Positions 1 to 6,223 are shown, counted from the first letter of the stretch. The stretch: DNA of 12,102 nucleotides from Ruminococcus sp. AM22-13 (GCF_003471165.1 NZ_QRIL01000047.1:3383-15484); one strand, 5' to 3'. Notes: generated by a model from the letters alone, not told the origin. Made by a program: numbers and translations.

Positions 1-906
1 CACGATCACATCTGCATGGTTTTCTTCCGCATATCTTACAATCGCACATGCAATCTTTTTACCCAGTTCTGTGTTCAGACGTTTCGTATATGCCCATCTC
101 CCCTGTGTCTGCGCAGAGCCATATTCCCTCTGGGATCTGCGGATTCGTCCCAGTGTGCGGTACATCCGGTCTTTTTCACTGGGATGATCTATGAATCTTC
201 TTCCCAGGACAGTTCCGTCTGAGCGCATGATGGTACAGACCGCATCGGTATTGAGCCCCAGATCCACACTGCAGATGATCTGTTCTTTTACCGGTATTTT
301 CGTCAGTGTTACTTCTTCTGTATAGGAAAAACGCAGAAAATACCGGCGGTGTCTCTTTTCCAACGCAGGAGCCGATGCCTTCTTTCCTTTCCAGTTCCTG
401 CGAAGATATTCCATATCAGTACGTTTTAAATATACACGGAACCATTTCCAGTCATGCCCGTCGTACAGTTTCAGATATGCTTCATCTTTTCCTTCTGCTC
501 CTTCGCGGTACATCACATCCCGGTAAAAGACCGGCATGGCATGGTTCCTGCAGGTAAGTTTCGACCTTCCGGACAGCACTCCAGTCTCTTTCCACTGTCC
601 CAGCCGGGTCTCATACGAAGATACACTTCCAAGCGCATGCTGGATCGCAGACCTGCGGAGGTAAGACGGCATCTTCGGAAAACGAAGGTCAAAATCAAAC
701 CGGGCTGTGTTTTTCTTCGTCATGTGTACCATATGCTCTGCGGTATTAAAACGCTTTTTTGTCTCCGGGATCTTCCTCAGTTCTTCCCAGACCTGTGCGT
801 AGATCTCTGTCAGGTAACCGACTGCCTGACGATAGATCTCCATTGTCTGACGGACCGGGATATTCTGTTTTCGTATCTCCACACCATAGCTGGATACTGT
901 CCGCAT
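1..906 (-). CDS. tnpB: RNA-guided endonuclease TnpB, IS200/IS605 family (3' part cut by window edge)
   Basis: The frame is open without a stop from codon 906-904 to the window edge, giving the first 302 residues. The N-terminal half is basic and Arg/Lys/Tyr-rich, as in the RNA-binding WED/REC region of TnpB. Around residues 213-218 it reads SVDLGLN, followed by a SDGT turn; D215 fits the first RuvC-type catalytic Asp. Further on is a conserved-looking segment with RRSQREYGSAQTQGRWAYTKR. The second and third catalytic acidic residues and the zinc finger would lie outside the window. The ATG at 906 is chosen because GGGAAAGGTGG lies just upstream; the gene starts 51 bases after the tnpA stop in the same frame. 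Family knowledge: TnpB is an RNA-guided nuclease, ancestor of Cas12, that helps the element persist. No frameshift is visible in this part. Confidence 0.88.
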   Translation of the reverse strand, partial: MRTVSSYGVEIRKQNIPVRQTMEIYRQAVGYLTEIYAQVWEELRKIPETKKRFNTAEHMVHMTKKNTARFDFDLRFPKMPSYLRRSAIQHALGSVSSYETRLGQWKETGVLSGRSKLTCRNHAMPVFYRDVMYREGAEGKDEAYLKLYDGHDWKWFRVYLKRTDMEYLRRNWKGKKASAPALEKRHRRYFLRFSYTEEVTLTKIPVKEQIICSVDLGLNTDAVCTIMRSDGTVLGRRFIDHPSEKDRMYRTLGRIRRSQREYGSAQTQGRWAYTKRLNTELGKKIACAIVRYAEENHADVIV

Positions 907-957
907 CTTCTTCCACCTTTCCCGCAAAAATAAACGTTTCTGGAATGATCCCTGTAC

Positions 958-1401
958 TCAGGGCTTCCTCTTTTCTTTTTCCTTCTGTCCTTCGATATAG
1001 GCAGATACCTGCTCACGGCTCCGGTCACTGACTGTAACGGCACAATAAGACGGGTTCCACAAATGTCCTCCCCACAGTTCTTTTTTCAGCTCCGGATGTA
1101 AAAGGAACATCTGACGTGCAAGATTCCCTTTCATGATCTTGATCATATCTGAAATATAAAACTGCGGCCGACAATCCACAAGCATGTGGATATGATCCGG
1201 CATGACTTCCATTGCCAGGATCTGAAACCGATACTCTTCTGCCAGATCCTGCAACATCTTTTTGCATTCCAGGTCGATTCCGTCTTTTAATACTTTCTTC
1301 CTGTATTTCGTACACCAGACCAGATGATACTGCAGAGAATATACGTATCCTCTACCATATGAAAGCTGATTTTTATTTATATTAAATATATCTCTTTCCA
1401 T
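958..1401 (-). CDS. tnpA: IS200/IS605-family Y1 transposase TnpA
   Basis: 147 residues, the normal length for the Y1 HUH transposases that cut and join single-stranded DNA at hairpin ends. Visible motifs: a Y1 core start (YHLVWCTKYRKKVL, about residues 25-38), the HUH metal-binding motif in MPDHIHMLVD (H70 and H72), the GGHLWNPSYC segment (111-120), and the likely nucleophile Y135 in QVSAYIEGQ. All catalytic residues are present, so the protein looks active. The C-terminal tail is Lys/Glu-rich. The ATG has no clear ribosome binding site, and the -10 box of a good promoter ends only six bases before it, so translation may be leaderless or very weak. tnpB follows on the same strand. Confidence 0.93.
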   Translation of the reverse strand: MERDIFNINKNQLSYGRGYVYSLQYHLVWCTKYRKKVLKDGIDLECKKMLQDLAEEYRFQILAMEVMPDHIHMLVDCRPQFYISDMIKIMKGNLARQMFLLHPELKKELWGGHLWNPSYCAVTVSDRSREQVSAYIEGQKEKEKRKP

Positions 1402-1407
1402 GTCTAT

Positions 1408-1436
1408 ATTATACCATATGCATTTCTTTAAGTAAA
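1408..1436 (-). promoter_or_regulatory. Sigma-A-type promoter of tnpA
   Basis: On the minus strand the -35 box TTTACT (1436-1431) is 17 bases from the -10 box TATAAT (1413-1408). Expected transcription start is at or within a base or two of the tnpA ATG at 1401, which leaves no room for a Shine-Dalgarno sequence. Confidence 0.6.
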
Positions 1437-1462
1437 CATTTGTTCTGGATATTTTTTATAAA

Positions 1463-1512
1463 AATTGCGCGTCTAACTCATCACTGAAGTAACGAGAATG
1501 CGACGCGCAGTT
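1463..1512 (-). repeat. Imperfect palindrome, probable IS left-end hairpin and terminator
   Basis: The outer arms 1463-1473 and 1502-1512 pair over 11 bp with one G-T wobble (core GCGCGTC/GACGCGC). Inside is a second stem, read on the minus strand as CTCGTTAC / GTGATGAG around a TTCA loop. On the minus strand it is followed by AATTTTTATA, so it could also stop transcription entering the element. Known for IS200: a left-end hairpin blocks read-through into the transposase. Position 5' of tnpA and resemblance to the hairpin at 12072-12091 support the IS-end reading. Confidence 0.65.
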
Positions 1513-1603
1513 ATTCAATTCGACTCTGGCATCATTCTATAGTATTCTTTCCCAAAAACACTATGAATTAACTATACAACAAAATATTATCCCTGTAAAA
1601 CAG

Positions 1604-1630
1604 AAAAAGTACCGTCTTTAAACGGTACTT
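1604..1630 (-). terminator. Rho-independent terminator after tRNA-Leu
   Basis: A perfect 9-bp stem (AAGTACCGT 1607-1615 with ACGGTACTT 1622-1630), a six-base loop, and on the minus strand a run of five T (1608-1604). It lies ten bases past the 3' end of tRNA-Leu and ends the tRNA cluster. Confidence 0.85.
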
Positions 1631-1639
1631 CATTCTGAA

Positions 1640-1720
1640 TGCGGATAACAGGACTTGAACCTGCACGGGAAGCCCACTGGTACCTAAAACCAGCGCGTCT
1701 GCCAATTCCGCCATATCCGC
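1640..1720 (-). tRNA. tRNA-Leu (anticodon TAG)
   Basis: 81 nt class II tRNA. The acceptor stem GCGGATA/TATCCGC pairs fully with discriminator A. The anticodon arm CTGGT-TTTAGGT-ACCAG gives TAG (reads CUA). A variable arm and T-arm loop TTCAAGT are present. CCA is not encoded. Confidence 0.95.
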
Positions 1721-1725
1721 ATCTT

Positions 1726-1754
1726 TATAAATTGTAGATTACTGCTCCAGCCAA
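1726..1754 (-). promoter_or_regulatory. Possible separate promoter for tRNA-Leu
   Basis: TTGGCT (1754-1749), 17 bases, TTTATA (1731-1726), which would start transcription at about the first base of the tRNA. An alternative is TTGTTG (1765-1760), 18 bases, TAATCT. A promoter is expected here only if the hairpin at 1803-1839 stops most transcripts from upstream; neither match is strong. Confidence 0.3.
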
Positions 1755-1797
1755 TATACCAACAAGTTGATTGTTGATTTACCAGTTTCTACAGAAG

Positions 1798-1839
1798 CAA
1801 TAAAATAGCGGAAACCTCTTCATAAGATTTCCGCTATTT
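1798..1839 (-). terminator. Terminator-like hairpin between tRNA-Lys and tRNA-Leu
   Basis: A perfect 12-bp stem, AAATAGCGGAAA (1803-1814) with TTTCCGCTATTT (1828-1839), extended inside by TCTT/AAGA. On the minus strand the 3' arm runs into a T-rich tail (TATTTTATT). It begins two bases after tRNA-Lys, so it ends the six-tRNA unit or serves as an internal processing or attenuation hairpin. Confidence 0.65.
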
Positions 1840-1841
1840 AA

Positions 1842-1914
1842 TGAAGCATCGGGGATTCGAACCCCGGACAACTTGATTAAAAGTCAAGTGCTCTACCGAC
1901 TGAGCTAATGCTCC
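1842..1914 (-). tRNA. tRNA-Lys (anticodon TTT)
   Basis: 73 nt. Acceptor GGAGCAT/ATGCTTC with one G-T pair, discriminator A. The anticodon arm CTTGA-CTTTTAA-TCAAG gives TTT. D-loop and T-loop TTCGAAT are present. CCA is not encoded. Confidence 0.96.
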
Positions 1915-1923
1915 ATATTAAGA

Positions 1924-1995
1924 CTGGGCTAGCTGGATTCGAACCAGCGAATGCAGCAGTCAAAGTGCTGTGCCTTACCGCTTGGCGATAGCCCA
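1924..1995 (-). tRNA. tRNA-Gln (anticodon TTG)
   Basis: 72 nt. Acceptor TGGGCTA/TAGCCCA, discriminator G. The anticodon arm CAGCA-CTTTGAC-TGCTG gives TTG. The 5' U and overall sequence are typical of bacterial tRNA-Gln. CCA is not encoded. Confidence 0.96.
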
Positions 1996-2004
1996 AAGGC
2001 GAAG

Positions 2005-2079
2005 GGTGGATACAGGGATTCGAACCCTGGGCCTCCAGAGCCACAATCTGGCGCGCTAACCAACTGCGCTATACCCACC
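2005..2079 (-). tRNA. tRNA-His (anticodon GTG)
   Basis: 75 nt including the encoded extra 5' G (G-1) opposite C73, a histidine tRNA hallmark. Acceptor GTGGGTA/TATCCAC. The anticodon arm CCAGA-TTGTGGC-TCTGG gives GTG. Confidence 0.95.
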
Positions 2080-2083
2080 ACAG

Positions 2084-2157
<74 letters not shown>

Positions 2158-2160
2158 ATC

Positions 2161-2178
2161 TCTCTGTGCATACAGAGA
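2161..2178 (-). other. Short hairpin between tRNA-Gly and tRNA-Arg
   Basis: TCTCTGT (2161-2167) and ACAGAGA (2172-2178) form a 7-bp stem with a GCAT loop in the 21-base spacer. There is no T-run on either strand, so it is not a terminator; a processing element in the tRNA precursor is a reasonable guess. Confidence 0.4.
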
Positions 2179-2249
2179 AGCGGGTGATGGGAATCGAACC
2201 CACGTATCTAGCTTGGAAGGCTAGTGTTCTACCATTGAACTACACCCGC
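2179..2249 (-). tRNA. tRNA-Gly (anticodon TCC)
   Basis: 71 nt. Acceptor GCGGGTG/CACCCGC, discriminator T. The anticodon arm CTAGC-CTTCCAA-GCTAG gives TCC. The T-loop reads TTCGATT. CCA is not encoded. Confidence 0.95.
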
Positions 2250-2284
2250 ATTTCGCTGAAACGGTAATGTTGTTGTTACAGCAG

Positions 2285-2359
2285 TCGGGGTGACAGGATT
2301 CGAACCTGCGGCCTCCTGGTCCCAAACCAGGCGCTCTAGCCAAACTGAGCCACACCCCG
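2285..2359 (-). tRNA. tRNA-Pro (anticodon TGG)
   Basis: 75 nt. Acceptor CGGGGTG/CACCCCG with a 5' C typical of tRNA-Pro, discriminator A. The anticodon arm CCTGG-TTTGGGA-CCAGG gives TGG. It is the first tRNA of the cluster, about 40 bases downstream of the expected transcription start. Confidence 0.95.
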
Positions 2360-2405
2360 CTGTTTTTCTTTATTTATTTGTGCTTCGTTGTCCGACGCAA
2401 GACAT

Positions 2406-2434
2406 ATTATATGGTAAGCCACTCCAAATGTCAA
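2406..2434 (-). promoter_or_regulatory. Consensus sigma-A promoter of the tRNA operon
   Basis: TTGACA (2434-2429) and TATAAT (2411-2406) match the sigma-A consensus in all 12 positions with an optimal 17-base spacer. The stretch upstream of the -35 box is A/T tracts that could act as an UP element. Transcription should start near 2399. This is expected for a strongly expressed stable-RNA operon. Confidence 0.92.
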
Positions 2435-2484
2435 CACTTTTTTTCAATTTTTTTTGTTTTTTTTTGAAAAAGTGATTTTTTCGG

Positions 2485-2546
2485 TTTCAAAAAGTGCCGC
2501 AAAGCCGCTAAAATCAAGGCTTTGCGGGCTTTTCACTTTTTTGAAA
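2485..2546 (-). terminator. Large compound hairpin, likely terminator of the rdgB/phosphoesterase operon
   Basis: The inner stem CCGCAAAGCC (2497-2506) with GGCTTTGCGG (2518-2527) is perfect over 10 bp. Outer arms TTTCAAAAAGTG (2485-2496) and CACTTTTTTGAAA (2534-2546) can also pair around an internal loop. On the minus strand the inner stem is followed by CACTTTTTG, giving a U-tract; the plus strand also has T-rich sequence, so it may work both ways. Two further arms (AAAAAGTG at 2467-2474 and CACTTTTTTT at 2435-2444) could form a second hairpin towards the tRNA promoter. Confidence 0.65.
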
Positions 2547-2715
2547 AAAGTTTCATTTTTTTGCTTAAAAAATGGTTTGTGGGCATGGTTTTTAAGATTT
2601 TTTGTAAAAAAATATTTTTTTCGCACAATAAAAAAATCTCAATTTTTTATTTTAGATGTCTTCATAAATGAGCAAACTCAAAATATATTGTGTTCACAGT
2701 TATGGGGACATTATT
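2547..2715. other. AT-rich non-coding spacer
   Basis: The 356 bases between tRNA-Pro and the phosphoesterase gene hold the tRNA promoter, the compound hairpin and this stretch of long A and T runs. Open frames here on either strand are Lys/Phe low-complexity translations without a ribosome binding site. I see no gene. Confidence 0.6.
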
Positions 2716-3195
2716 TCAAAGGTATTTTATTTCTATCTGAGGATATTTTCCCTCTTCGATTTCCATAACTGCATAGCTCGGTCTGCGGCCACGCTGACGC
2801 GGATAGGTAAGACTGCCTGGATTAATCACAAGAATTCCGTTCTCTTCTTCGACTACCGGAGTATGGGTATGACCATACATTACGATCTGGCAGTCTTTTG
2901 CCTTTGCTTTCTCCACAATCCGGTCATGATCTTTGGACACAAAATAATAGTGTCCATGTGTCACCAGAATTTTATAGCCTTCCAGTGTTATCTCTTCTTC
3001 CTGTGGAAGATCTGTGAAAAAGTCATTATTCCCAGCGACAATGCTGCATGGGCATTCTGCCAGAGCTTCAATAAAGATTTCTCTTCCCTCTACATCGCCA
3101 CAGTGGATCAGATAATCAAAAGGCGCCTCTCTGTACACTGCTTCCTCCAGATTTTCATCCCGTCCATGAGTATCGCTTACGATCAATACCTTCAT
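2716..3195 (-). CDS. YfcE/MJ0936-type metallophosphoesterase
   Basis: 159 residues, one calcineurin-like phosphoesterase domain, cytoplasmic with no signal peptide. The metal-binding motifs appear in the usual order: SDTHG (D8, H10), HCGDVEG (D34), GNND (N56), THGH (H80, H82) and GHTH (H109, H111). Family knowledge: these small two-metal enzymes split phosphodiester or phosphomonoester bonds; the natural substrate is often unknown. The start codon overlaps the rdgB stop codon as ATGA (3195-3192), which implies translational coupling, a pairing common in clostridia. That neighbour suggests a nucleotide-related housekeeping role, which is inference. It is a divergent paralogue of the YfcE at 5082-5624, not a copy. 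Confidence 0.9.
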   Translation of the reverse strand: MKVLIVSDTHGRDENLEEAVYREAPFDYLIHCGDVEGREIFIEALAECPCSIVAGNNDFFTDLPQEEEITLEGYKILVTHGHYYFVSKDHDRIVEKAKAKDCQIVMYGHTHTPVVEEENGILVINPGSLTYPRQRGRRPSYAVMEIEEGKYPQIEIKYL

Positions 3196-3776
3196 TTCAG
3201 TTCTTCCTTTATAGCACGCAGAGCTTTGCCACGATGGCTGATCTTATTTTTTTCTTCCATAGACAGTTCTGCAGAAGTACATCCATATTCAGGAAGGTAG
3301 AAAATCGGATCATATCCAAATCCGTTCTCGCCCTTCTCTTCGTACCCTATACGGCCTTCCATTGTTCCACGTACTGTTTTTACACTTCCATCCGGAAAAG
3401 CCGCTGCAACGGCACATACGAACCTTGCAGTACGTTTCTCGTCCGGCACACCATTCAATCTTTCTATCAAATTGGCATTCTTAATGCGATAGGAGGTATC
3501 TTCTCCCATATAACGCGCAGAGTAAATGCCAGGCTCCTTGTTCAGATAGTCAATCTCCAGGCCAGAATCATCCGCAAGAGTGATCTCCCCTGTCATTTCG
3601 CAAATCGTTTTCGCCTTGATTATGGCATTTTCTTCAAAAGTAGAGCCATCTTCTACGATATCTGCATGGATTCCTGCTTCTTTCATAGAAACAACTTCCA
3701 CATCCATATCCGCAAGAATTTCCCGGATTTCTTTCATCTTGTCCTGATTACCGGTAGCAAAAATTATTTTTTTCAT
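3192..3776 (-). CDS. rdgB: XTP/dITP diphosphatase (RdgB/HAM1 family)
   Basis: 194 residues, the standard length of this family, which hydrolyses dITP, XTP and ITP to monophosphates and so keeps deaminated purines out of DNA and RNA. Motifs: the N-terminal substrate loop FATGNQDKMKEI (T8-G9-N10, K13), DGSTFEENAIIKA (43-55), the acidic metal site LADDSGLEI (D69, D70), GENGFGYDPIF (149-159) and the C-terminal KISHRGKAL. All key residues are present. The ATG at 3776 has AGAGGA about 11 bases upstream, a little far but usable. It lies 111 bases after the methyltransferase gene and overlaps the next phosphoesterase by four bases. Confidence 0.96.
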   Translation of the reverse strand: MKKIIFATGNQDKMKEIREILADMDVEVVSMKEAGIHADIVEDGSTFEENAIIKAKTICEMTGEITLADDSGLEIDYLNKEPGIYSARYMGEDTSYRIKNANLIERLNGVPDEKRTARFVCAVAAAFPDGSVKTVRGTMEGRIGYEEKGENGFGYDPIFYLPEYGCTSAELSMEEKNKISHRGKALRAIKEELK

Positions 3777-3887
3777 AATTCTTTATGTCCTCTGTTTTAT
3801 TTATTTCCATTTACTTCTGTATCCGTTTACTGTTTACGCTGTTCTGAATAACTTTCCAGCACATTCTTTTCAAAATAACTATGCTGC

Positions 3888-5036
3888 TTACTTATTTTTC
3901 TTCGGCGGGCGCGGTCCCAGAAACTGGTAATAATAAGTTTTCAGCATTCCATTATAAATCTTTCGGTTCTTGTCCGCTTTTCTTCCGATATCATTCTCTG
4001 CTTTTTCATAAGATGTGATCAGATACATCGACCACTTATCCAGTCTTGCATAACTTTCCCCGATTTCTCTGTAAAGCTGCGCAAGATTCTCTTTTTCTTC
4101 CAGTCGTTCGCCGTATGGCGGGTTTGTGATGATAAATCCATACGGCTTCGGATGGCGGAGTTCTTTTACCGGTCTCTGCTGGAAATGGATCAGCTTGTCC
4201 ACCCCTGCCATTTTTGCATTTGCCCTGGCTGCTTTCAAAGCTTCCGAATCAATGTCAAAGCCCTGGATATCTGTATCAATGTTAAGATTTACCCTGTCCT
4301 GCGCTTCCTCATTGGCATCATACCAGCATTTTCTCGGAACTAAGTGTTTCCAGTCTTCTGCCAGGAAAGAACGGTTCATTCCCGGTGCAATGTCTGCTGC
4401 CATCATCGCAGCCTCGATCGGGAAAGTACCACTGCCGCAGAATGGATCGACCAGAATTCTGTCTTTATTCCATGGTGTGAGCATGATCAGCGCAGAGGCA
4501 AGCGTCTCTGTGATCGGAGCTTTTACTGTCATTTTACGATATCCTCTTTTGTGCAGGGATACGCCTGAAGTATCAATACCAATTGTAGCCACATCTTTCA
4601 TAAATGCCACACGGATCGGAAAGCTTGCTCCGTCCTCCTCAAACCAGGATACCCCGTATACGCCCTTCAGACGCTCTACAATCGCTTTTTTCATAATAGA
4701 CTGGATATCTGATGGGCTAAAGAGTTTACTTTTAACAGAATTCGCTTTTGCGACCCAGAACTTGCCATCCTTTGGAATGTAGTTTTCCCACGGAAGAGCC
4801 TTTGTCTTCTCGAAGAGCTCATCGAACGTTTCCGCCTTTACTTCAGCTACTTTCAGCAGGATTCTCTCCGTGGAACGCAGGAATATGTTAGCATCTGCAA
4901 TTCCCTGGGCGTCTGCCTCAAATGTCACTTTGCCGTCCTCAACTTTTGTGATCTCGTAGCCAAGATCAAGGATCTCGCGTTTTAATACTGCCTCCATGCC
5001 AAAGTGACAAGGTGCTATCAATTCAAATTTTTCCAT
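3888..5036 (-). CDS. THUMP-domain class I SAM-dependent rRNA methyltransferase (YpsC/RlmL-like)
   Basis: 382 residues. The N-terminal region (about 1-50) is the ferredoxin-like part seen in this family, then a THUMP RNA-binding domain (about 50-155), then a Rossmann methyltransferase. The SAM motif is VDPFCGSGTFPIEAA (196-210), the acidic motif is GFDIDSEALKAARANA (259-274) and the catalytic loop is NPPYGE (305-310), typical of N2-guanine methylation. By family it resembles B. subtilis YpsC and the RlmL N-terminal half, which make m2G in 23S rRNA; the exact position is not provable here. The ATG at 5036 has AAAGGA six bases upstream. The C-terminus ends in a basic PRPPKKNK tail. It follows yfcE by 45 bases, so the two are probably co-transcribed. 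Confidence 0.93.
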   Translation of the reverse strand: MEKFELIAPCHFGMEAVLKREILDLGYEITKVEDGKVTFEADAQGIADANIFLRSTERILLKVAEVKAETFDELFEKTKALPWENYIPKDGKFWVAKANSVKSKLFSPSDIQSIMKKAIVERLKGVYGVSWFEEDGASFPIRVAFMKDVATIGIDTSGVSLHKRGYRKMTVKAPITETLASALIMLTPWNKDRILVDPFCGSGTFPIEAAMMAADIAPGMNRSFLAEDWKHLVPRKCWYDANEEAQDRVNLNIDTDIQGFDIDSEALKAARANAKMAGVDKLIHFQQRPVKELRHPKPYGFIITNPPYGERLEEKENLAQLYREIGESYARLDKWSMYLITSYEKAENDIGRKADKNRKIYNGMLKTYYYQFLGPRPPKKNK

Positions 5037-5081
5037 TCTTTGTCCTTTCTGATAATAATTCTTTCAGTAGATATCCGTCGG

Positions 5082-5624
5082 TTAAAGATTTATACTTTTT
5101 ACAACATTTTTTTCAAAATCTTTGATTGTGAACACGCCATCCTCAAAGATTGCATATGTAGGAGGATTTCCCTCTTTTGGAATGGATACAGAACCCGGAT
5201 TTAACAATACATATCCCTCTTTCTGTTCTGCCTTAAGTACGTGAGTATGTCCATGAATAAGGATGTCTCCCTCCTGAATCGGCGGCAGGTTATTCTCATT
5301 GTAGACATGTCCATGTGTAGCATAGAAAGTTCTTCCATCCAGATTTAAAATGCAGTAATCTGCCATAACAGGGAACTGTAATACCATCTGGTCCACTTCT
5401 GCTTCACAGTTTCCGCGCACAGCATAGATTTCTCTTTTCATGTCATTCAGCATGGCAATGACCTCTTTCGGGGCATATTCCTTCGGAAGATCATTTCTCG
5501 GGCCATGATAAAGCAGATCGCCCAGCAGTACCAGGCGCTCTGCCTTTTCTTCTTTATAAGCATCCAGCATCTTTCTGCAGTAATATGCAGAACCATGGAC
5601 ATCTGACGCAAACATATATTTCAT
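5082..5624 (-). CDS. yfcE: Phosphodiesterase YfcE
   Basis: 180 residues from the ATG at 5624. The open frame continues upstream to 5684, but the chosen start is preceded by GAGGAG about 10 bases upstream, and the product then starts MKYMFASDVHG as in E. coli YfcE (MMKLMFASDIHG). Motifs: SDVHG (D8, H10), LGDLLYHGPRN (D36), RGNCEAEVDQM (N72), THGH (H104, H106), HGHTH (H126, H128) and NPGSVSIPK. The similarity to E. coli YfcE, a Mn-dependent phosphodiesterase, runs along the whole length. Cytoplasmic. It heads the likely operon with the rRNA methyltransferase, rdgB and the second phosphoesterase. I saw no convincing promoter directly upstream. Confidence 0.94.
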   Translation of the reverse strand: MKYMFASDVHGSAYYCRKMLDAYKEEKAERLVLLGDLLYHGPRNDLPKEYAPKEVIAMLNDMKREIYAVRGNCEAEVDQMVLQFPVMADYCILNLDGRTFYATHGHVYNENNLPPIQEGDILIHGHTHVLKAEQKEGYVLLNPGSVSIPKEGNPPTYAIFEDGVFTIKDFEKNVVKSINL

Positions 5625-5709
5625 AGTAAATATTCTCCTCTTTTCGATTAATCTGTATTTTCCTGCATCCAAATAGTACGTCACTGTTCACTTCATTCCA
5701 GGTAACGCA

Positions 5710-5775
5710 GCCAAAATTCATTCCCGATTGCCTGCGGCAAAGGAATTTTGGCTTGTATTCTTAAGGATTTTGGCA
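5710..5775. repeat. Hairpin with two alternative 3' arms between the rhodanese gene and yfcE
   Basis: GCCAAAATTC (5710-5719) pairs perfectly with GAATTTTGGC (5743-5752), with an inner TTGCC-TGC-GGCAA stem (5728-5740). A near copy of the 3' arm, AAGGATTTTGGC (5763-5774), could pair with the same 5' arm instead. On the minus strand there is no T-run after the stem, so it is not a standard terminator of the rhodanese transcript. Confidence 0.5.
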
Positions 5776-5794
5776 TATATACACCTTATCATGC

Positions 5795-6106
5795 TTATGC
5801 CGAAATTACAAGATTTCTTCCCCTATATGCTTCAAAACCACCTATTACAGAACGGGTACGGTAGCCCAGTTTGGCAAGCTGACGGGCAAGAAGAAGGCTT
5901 GCACCGCCTCTGTCACAATATAACACCAGTGTTTTTCCGTTGGGAAATGTGGTATGTTCATCAATTTCAGCGTACGGCATGTTCACTGCCCCTTTTACAT
6001 GGCTATGTGCATATGCCTCTCTTTCGCGCAGATCTATAATTAATGCGTCCCTGCGGTCCACATAATAATCCAGCATTTTTGCAGAAATCGTTTCCACTGG
6101 AAACAT
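5795..6106 (-). CDS. Single-domain rhodanese-like sulfurtransferase
   Basis: 103 residues, the size of a stand-alone rhodanese domain like GlpE or PspE, without signal peptide. Visible: the LIIDLREREAYAHSHVKGAVNMPY segment split by the fold (D25-R27, H35, H37, G39), a central loop, and LVLYCDRGGAS with the candidate persulfide Cys at C64, then GYRTRSVIGGFEAY (81-94). The active loop CDRGGAS differs from the common CRSGxRS, so the sulfur donor or acceptor may differ. AAGGAG lies six bases before the ATG. No partner gene for sulfur transfer is adjacent. The upstream gene is separated by a hairpin terminator and I see only a weak promoter match (TATAAC near 6133), so regulation is unclear. Confidence 0.88.
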   Translation of the reverse strand: MFPVETISAKMLDYYVDRRDALIIDLREREAYAHSHVKGAVNMPYAEIDEHTTFPNGKTLVLYCDRGGASLLLARQLAKLGYRTRSVIGGFEAYRGRNLVISA

Positions 6107-6146
6107 GGCAGACTCCTTTTTGTTATATCATATGTAGCAGCATCAA

Positions 6147-6185
6147 AAACTGCCAGCAGATTCATTCCACTGGCAGCTTTTTTTA
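6147..6185. terminator. Bidirectional-looking rho-independent terminator
   Basis: Stem CTGCCAG (6150-6156) with CTGGCAG (6170-6176), a 13-base loop, and T-runs on both sides: seven or more T on the plus strand and GTTTTTG on the minus strand. On the minus strand it ends the transcript of the 65-residue protein, just before the rhodanese gene. Confidence 0.75.
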
Positions 6186-6223
6186 CTGTAACCCGTATTG
6201 TGTCATCAAGAAGCAGGCTAAAT

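Larger units (their letters stand above)
1..1512 (-). mobile_element. IS200/IS605-family insertion sequence (left end, tnpA, start of tnpB)
   Basis: Seen: a Y1 HUH transposase gene followed 51 bases later on the same strand by a TnpB gene, with a long imperfect hairpin upstream of tnpA. This is the standard layout of autonomous IS605-type elements, which move as single-stranded circles without target duplication. The right end, and any TnpB guide RNA, lie beyond base 1. The outer left boundary is not fixed; I end the element at the hairpin, and the true cleavage site is probably some bases further right, before the tRNA terminator at 1604. Confidence 0.85.

Noticed and set aside
306..1031. 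Several plus-strand frames and short minus-strand frames in the first kilobase
   Set aside because: They are out-of-frame shadows of tnpB and tnpA, which carry recognisable motifs across the same bases.
2444..2626. 60-residue Lys/Phe-rich minus-strand frame, and the plus-strand frame opposite it
   Set aside because: Low-complexity translation of A/T runs, overlapping a hairpin terminator, without a ribosome binding site.
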